Shown here: piece by piece, positions 44,926 to 56,302 of the stretch | Layout of the letters: every line of letters starts with the position of its first letter | How positions within the stretch are numbered: the first letter of the stretch is position 1 | NCBI RefSeq assembly: GCF_910594005.1 | Contig: NC_057838.1 | Location: 34,960,001 to 35,024,000 of the forward strand | Length of the DNA stretch: 64,000 nucleotides | Reading direction: 5' to 3' | Origin: Cervus elaphus | Taxonomy: Eukaryota; Chordata; Mammalia; Artiodactyla; Cervidae | Translations under genes and position numbers: made by a program | Notes under the pieces: generated by a model | Databases searched by the model: none | Told to the model about the DNA's origin: nothing | The model's input: the letters and a program-made list of their open reading frames with translations, nothing else

Positions 44926-46617
44926 ACTACTACTGCTATTGTTTGTAAGGCACCAATTCTTAAAGAGAGTGTTCTAATCACTTCACTGGTACTTTGGATG
45001 ATGTAAAATGATATATTCTTCAATCATGCGTCATAATACTTTTTTCTGGCCCTCATTTATAAACAGGCTCCTTCCATCCTTACTAAAAAACATGCAATTC
45101 TTCAAATACTCCCAAATACAGACATAGTCCCTACCTTCTAGAAAATCTCATGGTAAAGCTCAGTTCTTCGAATAAGCTTTTTCTTATTAATTCCATCTAG
45201 CTTATTCTCTCTCTGCAATTTTTATTTTATTTGTTTTATCAATTAGACAGTTAAATGTTTCCTTGTAAAGTTTTCTTGTCTCCCATGGACTTCCAATGTC
45301 TTACTTTACAACTTGAAGCAAGAACTGTCCTATAAATATAAATTTGGACATTTCCCAATTGCACAGACATTGAGTGTTCAAAGGGCTGATGAATAGGGCA
45401 CACAAGTTTGATGACACAAATTCCCATCAGTTCAGTGTCTCATAATTTGTTCATGTTTAAGTTACATTGGCCTGAAAGGCTTTGAATAAAGTGGCAGAAT
45501 TTAGATTATCAGTCAAATTGCAACCCTTTAAGAAGGAAGGATTGAGATGAATTTTTTTTCATGTAAACTTATCTTTCGCAGAGTCAGATTTACTTTTGGA
45601 AACCAGGAAGATGTCTACAGTTCATAGCTTGACTCCTGGGCACATTATACTGACTTATGCCCCACTGTTTATGATAAAATTACAGTGTCATTTCCCTAGA
45701 AAAGTTGGCAATAAAATGAGTATGCGGATCTCTTAATGCTGTTTCAGTTCACCTTCTCCTCCTTTTCGATAAAGGATCTGTTGAGAAGCATGAAGTGATT
45801 TTTCTGTGCTTGTCAAGTGACATTGAAAGATTCTCATATGAAGTAGAATGAATTTTCTCCCACCCTATTTGTAGACAATGGTATTCAATATCAACATTTT
45901 ATTTTGGGGAAAAAAAACAAAAACATTTTTTTTTGGAAAACCGTGCAGTCAAGATACTCATGATTTCACATTATGCCTCCCAGTCTCTTGAATGTCAGAT
46001 CTGAAACTCCTGCCTCACGTTTCTCCCTCTGTTTTAACACTTTGGAAAGTGGTTTCTCTGAGATGTGGGATAACTTCCTAGGGTTCGCACAGCTTGGGAG
46101 AACTATCTGTTTTCCTTTCTCCTTACAGGAACAGGGCGAAGAGAAAAGAAACATATGCCAAATTCTTTGGCATCTTGAAAAGAAAACTCCATAGCAGTGG
46201 AGGCCTTGTTATTAATAACATTTTCTGTGCCGCGTGTGCAGTGGTGTGTGGGCTCCAGATCCACAGTCGCTTCAGTGCCGTGTTGTGGGTGGTTCTCACG
46301 GCCCCTGAGTTAGGTGTTGACAGAAAGATGACGCGGCGCAGCGGGAAGACTCGGGGAGTAGTCTCGTAAGGAATGTGGGACACGCCGGATCCCTCAGCGC
46401 CCTTTCAGTTGTGAGAGAGTATGTTTCAAATACGCTTAAGTAAGAAATGCAAGTGTCAGCTTCATACTTGGATCCGTGGGCTAAACCCACGTCCTCCAGA
46501 CCATGTGTCTCTATATCTAGACTCTGCTTCCTTCTCAGATGGATTCTCTCCCTGCAGGGCCCAGGTGGTCACCAAAGCCCCCAAGCTCACACCCTTCTCG
46601 TGATTGCATTTGTTATT

Positions 46618-46820
46618 TAATTGCTAAGTAGTGTCTGACTCTTTGCGACCCCATGGACTGGAGCCTGCCAGTCTCCTTTGTTCATGGGGTTTCCCAGGCA
46701 AGAATACTGGAGTGGGTTGCCAGTTCCTTCTCCAGGGGATCTTCCTGACTCAGGGATCGAACCTGACTCTCCTGCATAGGCAGGTGGATTCTCTACCACT
46801 GAGCCACCAGGGAGGCCCCC
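46618..46820 (-). mobile_element. Bov-tA SINE
   Basis: Complement of a Bov-tA: tgctaagtagtgtctgactc, ccatggactggagcctgcc, ggggatcttcctgactcaggg and actgagccaccagggaggccc. No clear target-site duplication. Confidence 0.9.
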
Positions 46821-47235
46821 ATAAATGCTGAGGGAGGCGATTTCTTGGTACCACCAGGAGGATTCATAGAGGAGTCTCTCAATTACCTAGCGTGGTGCAG
46901 TTTCATATCTCTTGGCCAATCACAAAAAAGAGGAATGGAGTAATCTGATCGGCTAGACTTGGGTCCTAGCCCTGGAGATAGGAAATCACTGCCAAGAGCC
47001 ACGCATGCGAGAAGAAAAGATTGGGGCATTCCTAAAAGACGGGACAGTATACAAACCACAGATGTTTTGTCTATTTATTGATTTACTCACACACACGCAC
47101 AGACTCCTATCGCTACTACACTTGTTCTTGACTGTAGCTTAATCCAATCCATGGATTCAGTAGCAGAGTCTAAGGTATTTATGCATGGTGCTTAGAGTCA
47201 GTTTCCCATCTCTCAAGATTCTTTAGCTCCATAAG
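46821..47235. other. Unassigned sequence
   Basis: No recognised element apart from a short CA-type stretch near 47090. It flanks the LTR. Confidence 0.35.
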
Positions 47236-47399
47236 TGTTGGTCCTTTAATGGACCGGAACCTGGTGGTCCAGAGTCGACGATAAGAAAGTAAGAGAGAGA
47301 AAGAGGCTGATAGCGCTTGTTGGTCCTTTAATGGACGGGAACCTAGTGGTCCTGAGAGTAAGAGAGAGAAAGAAAGAAAGAAGGAAAGACACGGGGACC
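47236..47399. repeat. 82-bp tandem duplication in the LTR
   Basis: tgttggtcctttaatgga starts at 47236 and again at 47318. Each copy continues ggaacctggtggtcc / ggaacctagtggtcc and then a gagagagaaag tract. The LTR end sequence is therefore present twice. Confidence 0.85.
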
Positions 47400-47702
47400 A
47401 AAGCTCTGATGGAGCAAAGGTGTTTTAATCAACATGGCGTGGGCATATATACTGTCTTACAAGGTGGTTATTCTCAGCAAAGATAAAGATTAAAATTCCA
47501 GACTTACAAAACATAAGATGATCCCTATCAAAGAGAGAGTTGCAGACAATCACCTTTTCCGAAGAAGGAAGAAGGTACTTATCACTGTAATGAGAAATGC
47601 CTGGATTTCTCAGCCCCGGAAAGGCATGCCTCTCCTCCTAATTCCTGAATATTCAGGAATCAATAAGGGCCAGAGGGTTCCTGACAGATCCAAAACAGCA
47701 CA
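47236..47702 (-). mobile_element. ERV LTR (solo), bovine type
   Basis: The plus strand begins tgttggtcc and ends cagcaca, so the minus strand has the TG...CA termini of a retroviral LTR, about 467 bp long. The sequence includes gaacctggtggtcc, a GAAAG-rich stretch and tgatggagcaaagg. No internal viral coding sequence is beside it, so it is a solo LTR. A 6-bp host duplication cannot be confirmed because an L1 abuts the 47702 side. Antisense open frames inside it are not genes. Confidence 0.75.
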
Positions 47703-48391
47703 CAGTGCTGCGATGAACATTGGGGTGCACATGTCTCTTTCAGATCTGGTTTCCTCGGTGTGTATGCCCAGAAGTGGGATTGCTGGGTCATATGGCAGTT
47801 CTATTTCCTGTTTATAATAGCCAGGACATAGAAGCAACCTAGATGCCCATCAGCAGACAAATGGATAAGGAAGCTGTGGTACATATACACCATGGAATAT
47901 TACTCAGCCATTAAAAAGAATTCATTTGAATCAGTTCTAATGAGATGGATGAAACTGGAGCCCGTTATACAGAGTGAAGTAAGCCAGAAAGATAAAGACC
48001 ATTACAGTATACTAACACATATATATGGAATTTACAAAGATGGTAACGATAACCCTATATGCAAAACAGAAAAAGAGACACAGATGTACAGAACAGACTT
48101 TTGGACTCTGTGGGAGAAGGCGAGGGTGGGATGTTTCGAGAGAACAGCATCGAAACATGTATATTATCTAGGGTGAAACAGATCACCAGCCCAGGCTGGA
48201 TGCATGAGACAAGTGCTTGGGCCTGGTGTACTGGGAAGACCCAGAGGAATTGGGTGGAGAGGGAGGCGGGAGGGGGGATCGGGATGGGGAATACATGTAA
48301 TCCATGGCTGATTCATGTCAATGTATGACAAAAACCAGTACAATATTGTAATTAGCCTCCAACCAATAAAATAAATGAAAAAAAAAAAAAA
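47703..48391 (+). mobile_element. 5'-inverted (twin-primed) L1 3' end
   Basis: 47703-47808 is L1 ORF2 sequence in reverse orientation (gctgcgatgaacattgggg ... ggcagttctatttcc). 47809-48391 is the directly following L1 sequence in forward orientation (tgtttataatagccagg ... aataaaataaatg and A14). The two pieces are adjacent in the L1, the hallmark of twin priming. AATAAA lies at 48365-48370. The forward part encodes the ORF2 C-terminus (MEYYSAIKKNSFESVLMRWM, from 47892). The usual TAG stop after HIYGI reads TAC. Confidence 0.92.
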
Positions 48392-48699
48392 TCACACAGG
48401 AAGCCTCTTGTTAAATGCTTCCTGACACATAAGGATTTATTTTCCTCCTATAGTCAAATAGTGAGGAAAATCTGTTCTGGGGCTCTTGGTTAAGGTAGTC
48501 TTTACATGCAATTTGTTTCCAACTGCACAGCTGCAAGATTCCATTGCTCTTGTGTAGTTGTGCAAAGGGAAAGGAGGATATAGGGTTCATGGAATTAATC
48601 CTCAGAGTCAGAAAGCCTGAAACCTAGAATCCCAGCTGGATTATTATTTTTTTTCTAGCTGGATTATTAAAACTTGAAGGGTACTGTTGTTCCTAAGAG
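48392..48699. other. Unassigned sequence
   Basis: No recognised element. It begins tcacacagg just after the L1 A-tail. Confidence 0.35.
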
Positions 48700-49570
48700 A
48701 GTCTTGGAGACTCCTTCATTTATCAAATATTTCTGAGTACACTATGCACCAGGCATGGTTTGGGGCATCAAGTTCAGGGAAGGAAATAAGGTAGACAAGA
48801 GCCTGGTTCTCATTGAACTTGCATTTTAGTGGAAGGAGGAGACTATTATCAAATAAAACAAATAGCAAAATCAGAATGAGGGAATATGAGAGTCCCTGAG
48901 AGGGTGATTCTTAAGAGGAAAGTTAGGGAAGAACTCTGGGGAGACCAGTCTTGAGTCTACATTTGAATGACAAGGAGAAGCCACAGCCTCAAAGAGCTGG
49001 GAAAGGAATATTTCTGGTCAAAGACTCTGAGGTGGGAAGAAGGCTCTGTGAACCAGGAGGAAATCAGTCAGCGCATCTGAAGCCGTGTCCAAAAGACATC
49101 ATAGTCCAGTGTGAGGGATCAGGTTTTTGTAATGAGTGTAAAAGACCATGGGTTCTTTTCTTCAGTATAGACAAGACCATTCCAGCTGTTACGGGAAAAC
49201 CAGATCATGTATAGCAGTGGTTCTCAAAGTATGGTCCCTGGACCAACAGCAGCAGCGTACCTGGGCCCTTGTTACCGATACAAATTCCCAGACCTGTTCC
49301 AAAAACTCTGGGGTGGACCCTGAAGTCTGTGCTCTAATAAGCCCTCCAGAGGACACTGACATGCAATCAGGTTGAGAACCCCTGGTATTTAGGTGAGAGC
49401 CACAGGAGGAAGACTCCTTGGGAAGGATTGCAGCCATCCAGGCAGGGACAATGTAGTTTATCTTAGACCTGGGTGGCAACTGTGTAGATCAAGAAAGACA
49501 AATCCAATGCAAATTTGGTAGGAAAAATTGAGAGGTCCTGCTAATGGATTGGAGACAGAGAGATGAGAGA
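48700..49570 (-). mobile_element. L2 LINE, interrupted by MER5A
   Basis: Antisense L2: catttatcaaatatttctgag, ctatgcaccaggcatgg, cattgaacttgcattttagtgg, aggaatatttctggtcaaagactctgag and, past the MER5A, gcagccatccaggcagggac and gagacagagagatgagag. The MER5A at 49214-49385 separates the two parts. Confidence 0.6.
49214..49385 (+). mobile_element. MER5A-like hAT element
   Basis: Complete termini are visible: agtggttctcaaagtatggtcc at the left and caggttgagaacccctgg at the right. The middle (gacctgttccaaaaactctggggtgg) matches the copy at 2612-2785. Confidence 0.8.
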
Positions 49571-49694
49571 AAGAGAGATTAATTCCTGCTTGACATAGCC
49601 TTTGCTTCCCACATGTCATGGAAGTATAGGCAAAGCAACACGGACGTGGGGAAGGATGACACATACTGGGAAGGATGACAGAGCCACATAGCTC

Positions 49695-49800
49695 AGTTAC
49701 ATCCTGGCTCTGCACTTAGTACTTCTGTTTCCACAGTAAAGTCACTTCCACTGAGTCTTAGTTTTCTCAAATGTGAAATAGCGTTATTGATAACCTGCTT
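49695..49800 (+). mobile_element. MIR remnant
   Basis: Sense MIR core: acatcctggctctgcacttag, then gagtcttagttttctcaaatgtgaaatagc. Confidence 0.55.
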
Positions 49801-50120
49801 CAAAAGCTGAACATTAGAGTAAGCATGGACTTTGCAATCAGTTAACCACCCTATACATGGAAATTGTTGTCATTAACGTTGTTCATCCTGGAAGGTGTAG
49901 GTGATAAGGCAGGACCATGGAGCCACACACTGTTTTGTGAAACTCTACTATACAGCCCCCTTTAATGGTATCTGTTAATCGTCATGATGAATTCCAATTT
50001 AGAGATAGCTTGTAATTCTAGCAAAATGTCTTCTTTACCTTGAGGGGTATGTGTGATTAATTTCTGTATTTAGAAGATGTTCTTCCACACACACGAACCA
50101 GCGCACGTAAGACCCCATGC
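49801..50120. other. Unassigned sequence
   Basis: No recognised element. Confidence 0.35.
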
Positions 50121-50355
50121 TAAATGTTCAGTGGTGGTGGTGGTTTACTTGTTCAGTCATGTCCAACTCTCGAGACCCCATGGACTGTAGCCTGCCAGGC
50201 TCCTCTGTCCATGAAATTTTCCAGGCAAGAATACTGTAGTCGGTTGCCATTTCCTTCTCCAGGGGATGTTCTTGACCCATTGGTCGAACCCAGGTCTCTT
50301 GCATTGCAGGCGGATTCTTTACTGAAGAATCTTTAGCCACCCGGGTAGCTCTAAA
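50121..50355 (-). mobile_element. Bov-tA SINE
   Basis: Complement of a Bov-tA: gttcagtcatgtccaactctcg, ccatggactgtagcctgcc, ccttctccaggggatg and attgcaggcggattctttac, with a degraded tRNA-like end. A (GGT)n run marks its 3' edge. Confidence 0.85.
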
Positions 50356-51411
50356 CATTGGTAGAACACAAAAATACCTTAAAAATATCTGTTATTCTTG
50401 GAGAGCTTACAATCTAATAAAAGATTAAGTGTATATGGGATAACAGAAAGAACATAATCACATTCTACACAAGTTCATAAAGATAAAGACTTCCAAAGGC
50501 CACCCCATCCTCCTTAAAACTTGCTTAGAATTTGTAATGTGTTACCAATGCACCAGAAGTCCTAGTTGGAGTCCACACCCTAACTTCCATTTGAGAAAGA
50601 GAATCCAAAACATCACAAGTCTCAAAAGAGAATAAACAATGTGGAACCTCTTTCAAAACCCAAAGATGAGCAGATCTAGCTGTGAATTTTGAAAGAGAAG
50701 TAGAAAAGTGCCTTCTCTGCACCCCAGACCATTGTGGTAATTATAGTCTCAGGCAGTTTGTAGACCATAATATCAAAAGAAAGCTAAGGCAGGTCTGAAA
50801 CCCTGCTCTGCAGAAGGAGTCCATGCTTGAGAAATTTATCTTAGATTTACCCAAATCTGGCAGTGAACACTCTGAACTGTACTGGGACTTGTTTTGTATT
50901 AATTAATTGCACCTGGTGAGTAGGTGGCTTATGGCCAAAATCTTAAGGGCAGTTGGAAGGCAAGGAGGATATAACGACCTTTGAGAAATGAGATTTTGCA
51001 GGCTTCTTGCTTGTGAAGGACGCAACACTGCATGTATCACATAGCAGCTGGAGTTTCTGTGGAGAATCCAGGGACCCCTGGCAAGCCAAGAGCATGTCCA
51101 TTACCTCCTACTTTGAACATCACCTTAAAATGGGTATATAAATGTCGTTATCCTTTACAGTGAAAGAAACTTTGCAACTTTTGCTCTGTCTGTTGCTGTC
51201 TTTCCATGAATCATGTCCATTGCAACAAGCACATAGATGGCTTTGGGGCTGTTGTAAATGGAAGGAGTTACCACAGCAATCAACCACTAAGCCTGACCAA
51301 ACTCATTCTCCTTTGTTAAAGGGCTGCCAGAGCAGAAGATAAATAAACATAGACGAAGCACTGTATTGAAGTTCTAGAAAAGCATTGACTAGTTATTTCA
51401 TCATGCGAATA
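50356..51411. other. Unassigned, apparently unique sequence
   Basis: About 1 kb without recognised repeats. The minus frame 50525-50722 has no identifiable motif. Confidence 0.4.
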
Positions 51412-53188
51412 ATTGTCCATCACCAACTCCTGGAGCCTACTCAAACTCATGTCCATCGTGTCACTGATGCCATCCAACCATCTCATCCTCTGTTGTCCCC
51501 TTCTCCTCCCACCTTCAATCTTTCCCAACATCAGGGTCTTTTCCAGTGAGTCAGTTCTTTGCATCAGCTAGCCAAAGTATTGGAGTTTCAGCTTCAACAT
51601 CAGTCCTTCCAATGAATATTCAGGACTGATTTCCTTTAGGATGGATTGGTTGGATCTTCTTGCAGTCCAAGGGACCCTCAGGAGTCTTCTCCAACACCAC
51701 AGTTCAAAAGCATCAATTCTTTGGCGCTCAGCTTTCTTTATAGTCCAACTCTCACATCCATACATGACCACTGGAAAGACCATAGCCTTGACTAGACAGA
51801 CCTTTGTTGGCAAAGTAATGTCTCTGCTTTTTAATATGCTGTCTAGGTTGGTCATAGCTTTTCTTTCAAGGAGCAAATGTCTTTTAATTTCATGGCTGCA
51901 GTTACCATCTGCAGTGATTTTGGAGCCCCGAAAAATAAAGTCAGCCACTGTTTCCATTCTTTCCCCATCTATTTGCCATGAAGTGATGGGACCAGAGGCC
52001 ATGATCTTAGTTTTCTGAATGTTGAGTTTTAAGCCAACCTTTTCACTCTCCTTTTTCACTTTCATCAAGAGGCTCTTTAGTTCTTCTTCACTTTCTGCCA
52101 TAAGGGTGGTGTCATTTGCATATCTGAGGTTATTGATATTTCTCCCTGCAATCTTGATTCCAACTTGTGCTTCATCCAGCCCGGCATTTCTCATGGTGTA
52201 TGCTACATATAAGCTAAATAAGCAGATTAACAATATACAGCCTTGACATACTCCTTTCCCTATTTGGAACCAGTCTGTTGTTCCATGTCCAGTTCTAACT
52301 GTTGCTTCCTGACCTGCATACAGATTTCTCAGGAGGCAGGTCGGGTGGTCTGGTATTCCCATCTCTTTAAGAATGTTCCACAGTTTGTTGTGATCCACAC
52401 AGTCAAAGGCTTTAGTGTAGTCAATGAAGCAGAAGTAGATGTTTCTCTGAAACTGTCTTGCTTTTTTGATGATTCAGCGGATTTTGGCAATTTGATCTCT
52501 GGTTCCTCTGCCTTTTCTAAATCCAGCTTGAACATCTGGAAGCTCACAGTTCATGTACTATTGAAGCCTGGCTTGGAGAATTTTGAACATTACTTTGCTA
52601 ACATGTGAGATGAGTGCAATAGTGTGGTACTTTGAGCATTCTTTGGCATTGCCTTTCTTTAGGACTGGAATGAAAACTGACCTTTTCCACTCCTGTGGCC
52701 ACTGCTGAGTTTTCCAAATTTGCTGGCATATTGAGTGCAGCACTTTCACAGCATCACCTTTTAGGATTTGAGATAGCTCAACTGGAATTCTATCACTTCC
52801 ACTAGCTTTGTTCGTAGTAATGCTTCCTAAGGTCCACTTGACTTCGCATTTCAGGATGTCTGGCTCTAGGTGAATGATCACACCATCGTGGTTATCTGGG
52901 CAATGAAGATCTTTTTTGTATAGTTCTTCTGTGTATTCTTGCCACTTCTTAATCTCTTCTGCTTCCGTTAGGTTCATACCATTTCTGCCCTTTATTGTGC
53001 CCATCTTTGCATGAAATGTTCCCTTGGTATCTGTAATTTTCTTGAAGAGATCTCTAGTCTTTCCCATTCTATTGTTTTCCTCTATTTTTTGCATTGATTG
53101 CTGAGGAAGGCTTTTGTATCTCTCCTTGATATTCTTTGGAACTCTACATTCAAATGGGTATATATTTGCTTTTCTCCTTTGCCTTCTC
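51412..53188 (-). mobile_element. BovB LINE internal segment (reverse-transcriptase region)
   Basis: About 1.78 kb of BovB complement. It starts inside the 3' region (gtccatcaccaactcctgg; the terminal 80 or so bases are missing) and ends in the linker upstream of the reverse transcriptase (ggaactctacattcaaatg). No target-site duplication is visible, and the missing 3' terminus is unusual for a standard insertion. Confidence 0.92.
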
Positions 53189-53193
53189 CACAC
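51412..53193 (-). pseudogene. BovB reverse-transcriptase frame with three nonsense codons
   Basis: Minus-strand pieces 53193-52558, 52398-51568 and 51564-51316 share one reading frame, with no indel across about 1.78 kb. Three stops interrupt it: in a glutamine position at 52558, in a tryptophan position near 52470, and in a histidine position at 51568. Recognisable blocks are NKASGSDRIPVELSQIL, QWPQEWKRSVFIPV, FCFIDYTKAFDCVDHNKLWN (RT domain A, catalytic D), TGHGTTDWFQIGKGV and LNIQKTKIMASGPITSW. The catalytic YADD reads YAND, which removes one metal-binding aspartate. In RTE elements this protein copies BovB RNA. This copy cannot be active. Confidence 0.85.
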
Positions 53194-53689
53194 ATACTCA
53201 CAAACTCAAAATAAAAATATAAACAGAGCCAAAAAGCTTGCATTAGAGAATAGAACACATTGAGTGCTTCATGAAGTTGTTGAAAAGCCAGTACATTTGG
53301 GTGCAGATGAACGGACTTTCCCTCATTCCAAGCCCATGCTTGTGACTTTGTACAGGATAATTTATCCAGTGTCATAGGACAGGAGGGAGGCTGTCTCAGG
53401 AAAGATGCCAACTCAACACCAGGTAGGCAGAAATGAGCATTAGTTTGGTTCTGTGACATGTGAGGCAGCATCTTGCATAGGTAGTTTTACAAGTGAGGAA
53501 TCAAATAAGAGACATCGTGAGGTACTCCAAGCTAGTTCACAGGGAGCGCGTGTCTAAAGACCCAGGATGCAGCATCAAATGTACAAGAGTTGCCAGAAAA
53601 GAAGCAAGGTTTGGTCAAACAGTTGGTCAAAAAATAGACCCAAACACATTTCTTGGGGCCCCAGACAACTTTTAAATTTGTCTTTTTTT
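53189..53689. other. Unassigned sequence
   Basis: No recognised element. A 19-base sequence at 53186-53204, at the BovB edge, recurs at 54820-54838. Confidence 0.35.
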
Positions 53690-53785
53690 AATTTACTTTT
53701 ATTGAAGCATAGCTGAATTACAGTGTTGTGTTAATTACCGCTGTGCAGCAAAGTGACTCTGTTACACACATAGATATCCAGGCAG
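53690..53785 (-). mobile_element. L1 3' UTR fragment
   Basis: Complement of the artiodactyl L1 3' end: acttttattgaagcatagctg, acagtgttgtgttaatt and gcagcaaagtgactctgttacac. About 95 bases only. Confidence 0.75.
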
Positions 53786-53904
53786 CTTTTACCTGGACTC
53801 TCTCATGTGGCAAGTCTTTCCAGAGGCATCTTAAAGGTGCTTTAATTGGGGAGGGGAAGTCCTGAAGTGAGAAACCAATAGAGGAATAGAGTGGCTAGTC
53901 ATCT

Positions 53905-53985
53905 CAGGTTGTCTGACATTGAGAGACCTTTCCAGGATGTGGACTTTAACTTTTAAAACCAGGATAAGTTGGTCACCCTAATAAT
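53905..53985 (-). mobile_element. hAT-like terminus
   Basis: The plus strand ends ccaggataagttggtcaccctaa. Its complement begins with tagggtgacca, a terminus seen in mammalian hAT elements. Short and weak. Confidence 0.35.
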
Positions 53986-54064
53986 AAAGGGACTCAAAAC
54001 CATGTCACATGAAGACATATTGCAATTTTTTTCATCAGAATCATAGTCATAATGTCAGTAGTAA

Positions 54065-54510
54065 TAACTAGCAGTTACTGAGCACTTGTCATCTTTTCAA
54101 GCTCTCTGTTAAGCACTTAGGTGAGTATTCTCACTTTAATCTTCACAACCTTGTTCAGAAGAAGGAAAGTGAGGCTTGCATGTGTACCATGTGCTCAGTT
54201 GTGCCCAACTCTTTATGACCCCATGAACTGTAGCCCACCAGGCTCCTCTGTCCATGGGATTTCCCAGGCAAGAATACTGGAGTGGGTTGCCATTTCCTTC
54301 TTCAGGGGATCTTCCTGACCAGGGATTGTACCTGCATCTCCTGCTTCTTCTGCATTGACAGTTGGATTCTTTACCACTGTGTCACCTGGGAACCCCAGCT
54401 GAAGCTTAGAGTGTCTAAATAATTGCCCAAGGATGCTTCTGGTAAGTGGTAGAAGCATGACTGGAACCTGAGCAGTTGAATTCCAGAGCCTGGAGTCTTG
54501 AACCTTTCAG
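54065..54510 (-). mobile_element. MIR split by a Bov-tA
   Basis: Antisense MIR: gcagttactgagcacttgtc, cactttaatcttcacaac and gaaggaaagtgaggcttg. After the SINE it resumes ttagagtgtctaaataattgcccaagg and gactggaacctgagcag. Confidence 0.7.
54180..54396 (-). mobile_element. Bov-tA SINE nested in MIR
   Basis: Complement of a Bov-tA (gtgctcagttgtgcccaactc ... gtgtcacctgggaacccc). tgaggctt before it and tgaagctt after it look like an imperfect 8-bp duplication. Confidence 0.88.
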
Positions 54511-56302
54511 AAAATTGCAAAGGATTCCAATAGCTGCTTCATTATTTGAAGGGATACAGTGGGAGAAAGACTGGGCTTATTTTATGAAACTGCATGGTCA
54601 GCATGTATGTAAAGTCAGGGAGTGAAAAAGTTCTAAATGCCTGAACTTTCCAGAGTGAAACAAGCTTCTCCAGAGGACAGAACGCCCTGCATTTGGTGGG
54701 CCTGCTTAGCGAGAGCTCGAACATTGCATAACTGGCTTCATCTTTAAACTCCCTTTAATAATGGGATGCTGTTTTTTCCAATTTATATTTCTAGCAAGGT
54801 CAAAATCAAGAAAGGACTCCTCCACACATACTCACAAAATCAACTTTAATAATGCAATAAAAAGGCAACTTATTTTACAACAAAACTTATGATTTATCAT
54901 AAATCCCTATGCTTTGTTAATAAATGCTGATGTGCCATATGCCCCCTTGCTTTCAAGTTTGAGTGTAAATCATAAAAAGTCCATAATCCACAACGCTTTA
55001 TGTGTTTTTATAATCACAGAAGGCTGCCTTGCCTTCCATTCGTGATTAATTTTTTTTGATGGCTCCCTCTAGATCTTAGAAAATAATTACAACTAATGAA
55101 CGATCTGCAGTGGCAATAAAGCAATGAGCATATTGTTTCCTGTCTGGGCTCCAAGCTTGATCAAAGGGGAGACTCCCTGAGAAGCAACTCACTGATGTTT
55201 TGTTCTTCACTTCCTGACCACCCACTGAGACCACATTACAGCTTTGGGGGAAATCAGGAGTTAAGATTTTTTAGCACTCAAAAATACAATTAGTCAGTAC
55301 AAGTGCTGATTCCCCAACAGAGAAGGATTCTAAGATCTGCACTGTTTATTTTCTCTTACTAATCTTCCTGTGTCAATGAGATCCTGTTTTCATTAAACCA
55401 GATCTGCTAATCACAAATATCACATAAAGCAGAGCGACTGATGTACCAAGGCCTTCCTTGATGGTACAGTGGTTAGCATCATTGTCTTCCAGAGTGACCC
55501 GTGTTTAAAAAGCAAGAAAGAGAGGCACTCATAAATTCTATTGTATCATATTTTTTCCAAGATAAATGATGTGTTTTAGCAGATACTATACTGAATATTT
55601 TATTCAAGGTTTATCTAGTCAAAGAAAAGTAGAAAAGCACACTTCAGGTTAAATAAATCCTTTGGAGACTGGAAGGTTGAATTGTGAGGTGTTTCTGCAG
55701 AAAGTAAAACAGAAGTGAAAATCTGGGGGAGAGTCAAATTTACTTGCATTCATTCTCTATTGTGTATTCTGTGTCTACATCAACGAAAAAGTTCTTGACA
55801 TTTTTGTCTGGGTTAATAACTTAACTCTGTTTAATTTGACCCAGTCAAGCAATTAAGAAATCATAGTCAATCCAAATAGAAGCTTTGTCTTCTTTTGCTT
55901 TTCTTCTGCAAATGACTTTTAAAAAATAAATCCCATACATTAAAGATACAGCCAGAATGAATTAGCTTTTAGCATCGACCTCAGTGGGGATTTAGATGAT
56001 AATAAAAATACAGTCAATTCTTAATTGCTCTGAAGCTGATTACATTTGGGGCCTTCTAAAGAGTTTCTTCCTTCCTTCATTTCCTGTTTTCCTGTTTATT
56101 GGCTCCAAGTGGGAAGGAAAAAACCACAGATGCTCCAGAAGCACTTTTAAAAAGACTTTCATGTAGAAGAGTTGCTGAGAGTTGGTTAGATTTCGATCAT
56201 CCAGGTTTGCTCCACCGGCTCATTGGTCCAGCAAATTGAAAGTTGATGATACACTTCCAGAAACTAAAGTTAGGAAGCTTCTGTGTATTTGCTGTCAGTT
56301 TT
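54511..56302. other. Repeat-poor, AT-rich island
   Basis: No recognised repeat over about 1.8 kb except a doubtful tRNA-like stretch at 55449-55512. TAAT-type cores are frequent (for example 55045-55100 and 55850-56045). It is a candidate conserved noncoding region, but conservation cannot be judged from one sequence. Confidence 0.4.
55449..55512 (+). other. Possible degraded tRNA-like/SINE head
   Basis: ccttccttgatggtacagtggttagcatc resembles a tRNA-type A-box region. It is followed by gtgacccgtgtttaaaaagc, where a B-box would be expected but is not intact. Too degraded to call a tRNA gene. Confidence 0.25.

Larger units (their letters stand above)
43376..46617. other. Long repeat-poor region
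   Basis: About 3.2 kb with only a MIR remnant (44525-44720) and a DNA-transposon-like stretch (44778-44925). The rest is AT-rich and apparently unique. It may hold conserved noncoding sequence, but nothing in the text alone proves this. Overlapping open frames near 45966-46383 lie on opposite strands and lack motifs. Confidence 0.45.

Noticed and set aside
47236..48391. A complete endogenous retrovirus
   Set aside because: Only one LTR is present and the neighbouring sequence is L1; no viral genes are seen.
55449..55512. tRNA gene
   Set aside because: The A-box-like part is plausible, but the B-box and acceptor pairing are missing.
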